Positions 63,150 to 64,000 of a stretch of DNA of 64,000 bases are shown here, one piece after another. Origin of the DNA: Mastigias papua. Taxonomy: Eukaryota > Cnidaria > Scyphozoa > Rhizostomeae > Mastigiidae. The translations under genes were made by a program, and so were the position numbers. Numbering within the stretch: the first letter of the stretch is position 1; each line of letters starts with the position of its first letter. The stretch is taken from assembly GCA_964019165.1 (NCBI GenBank), contig OZ025268.1, forward strand, positions 11,366,359 to 11,430,358, in the 5' to 3' direction. The notes under the pieces are model-generated. The model saw only the letters and a list, made by a program, of their open reading frames with translations, did no database searches and was not told where the DNA came from.

Positions 63150-64000
63150 CTGAAAATGTGAGCAGGCCAACAAGTAATAATATCAGGGGAGGGGAGATGA
63201 GAGAGTTGCTACGAATTACGCTGCTCATATGCTACCTCCAATGGGAATTGGAGTTGGGCTTGAAGAGGATTTTTGGGTGCGGCCTATTATCGGTGTAGCA
63301 TGCTTACATGCTACTGTTAACATGTAATTAAGTGTAATTATCAAAGTCAGTATGACCGGTTCAACGTCATATATGAAATAAAACTGTAAGAAGCATGATT
63401 TCTAAGCTAGTTGTAACAAAACAAGCACAAGAAGATGACTAAGGGCGGAATTACTTTCAAATCATTAACTCTTTTCCTTAAAACAATCAAAAAGTTTAAA
63501 TAAAGAAGCCCTTTGAAACTCGAGGCAATATAATTTCAGTCCGGTCACCTTGAATCTGATTTCCATTCAAATGAAATTCTCGTGGGACTTTGAAAATCTC
63601 AAAACTTCTTTCGAAATCACAAAAACCGATCCGTTTATACTATGGTGCAAAACTCCTTCTCCCACCTCGCCCCACTCTGAAAAAATTCCTGTTTACATGA
63701 CAATTTCAAACCCCTTTGACATTTCAAAGCTCTTCGGAAATCAGATGCCATTTACACTAGGGAAATTTTGCTAGATAGACATTTATCCAGAACAACACCT
63801 TTCGTTTACACTACCATTACTTAAATTTACCCGGAAGAATATTTATTCGCTTCACTGTATAAAAACTTATCCAAAAAATTGTGTGCAGCATAATTAAGTT
63901 TCTCTGCATGACTATTTATACGATTCACCATGAGGCTATTAAGTTACATATAGCACGAAAAAGCGGGAACATTGCTTTTTCGTGCTATAGTGAAGTTCTG
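63150..64000. other. Gene 2 intron or 5' region, with terminal hairpin
   Basis: No exon recognised. Several GTTTACACT or TTTACACTA motifs occur between 63630 and 63820, suggesting a transposon end. At 63951-63987 a perfect 14-bp inverted repeat (TAGCACGAAAAAGC) with a 9-nt loop forms a hairpin, and the last 27 bases match 56787-56814. The element probably continues beyond the window. Confidence 0.4.

Overview
This is animal genomic DNA. Genes are split into many short exons with GT-AG introns, protein families are metazoan (PACT-domain centrosomal scaffold; LRR, GON, F5/8 type C and Ig extracellular domains), the background is AT-rich, and DNA transposons and long (AT)n arrays are abundant. 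The domain mix suggests an early-branching metazoan, most likely an anthozoan cnidarian (coral or anemone). That placement is inference; no species can be named from the sequence.

Two large genes fill most of the window, both on the minus strand. Gene 1 (first coding exon 33351-33529, last confident exon 7472-7765, a further candidate exon at 6785-7164) encodes a secreted or cell-surface mosaic protein: signal peptide, LRRNT, two LRRs, LRRCT, GON domain over three exons, F5/8 type C (discoidin) domain over two exons, a beta-trefoil-like lectin segment, then two Ig domains. Twelve exons join in phase with good splice sites, giving about 848 codons. This combination is the most interesting finding here. 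Gene 2 (38213 to about 63149, 5' end beyond the right edge) encodes the C-terminal ~2,000 codons of a giant coiled-coil protein ending in a PACT domain, so it is a pericentrin/AKAP9 (AKAP450)-type centrosome or Golgi scaffold. Its exons also join in phase, with three internal oddities: an inverted partial copy of one exon in the next intron, a 27-nt tandem duplication of a splice acceptor, and a 39-nt in-frame duplication near the C-terminus.

Region by region: 1-3218 holds repeat debris including a LINE-like fossil. 3219-6542 is a complete PIF/Harbinger transposon with terminal inverted repeats, a TTA target duplication, an intact DDE transposase gene and a frameshifted Myb/SANT-like gene. 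6785-33529 is gene 1, whose introns carry hAT-like and pogo-like MITEs, a 1.3-kb foldback element with tandem-repeat arms and a 6-bp target duplication, SINE-like repeats, a (GGT)n array and very long (AT)n arrays. 33530-38096 is intergenic with no gene I can defend. 38097-63149 is gene 2. 63150-64000 is intron or 5' flank ending in a short hairpin.

The two genes have no evident functional link: one product is extracellular, the other is a cytoplasmic scaffold. No rRNA, tRNA, CRISPR or prokaryote-type operon was seen.
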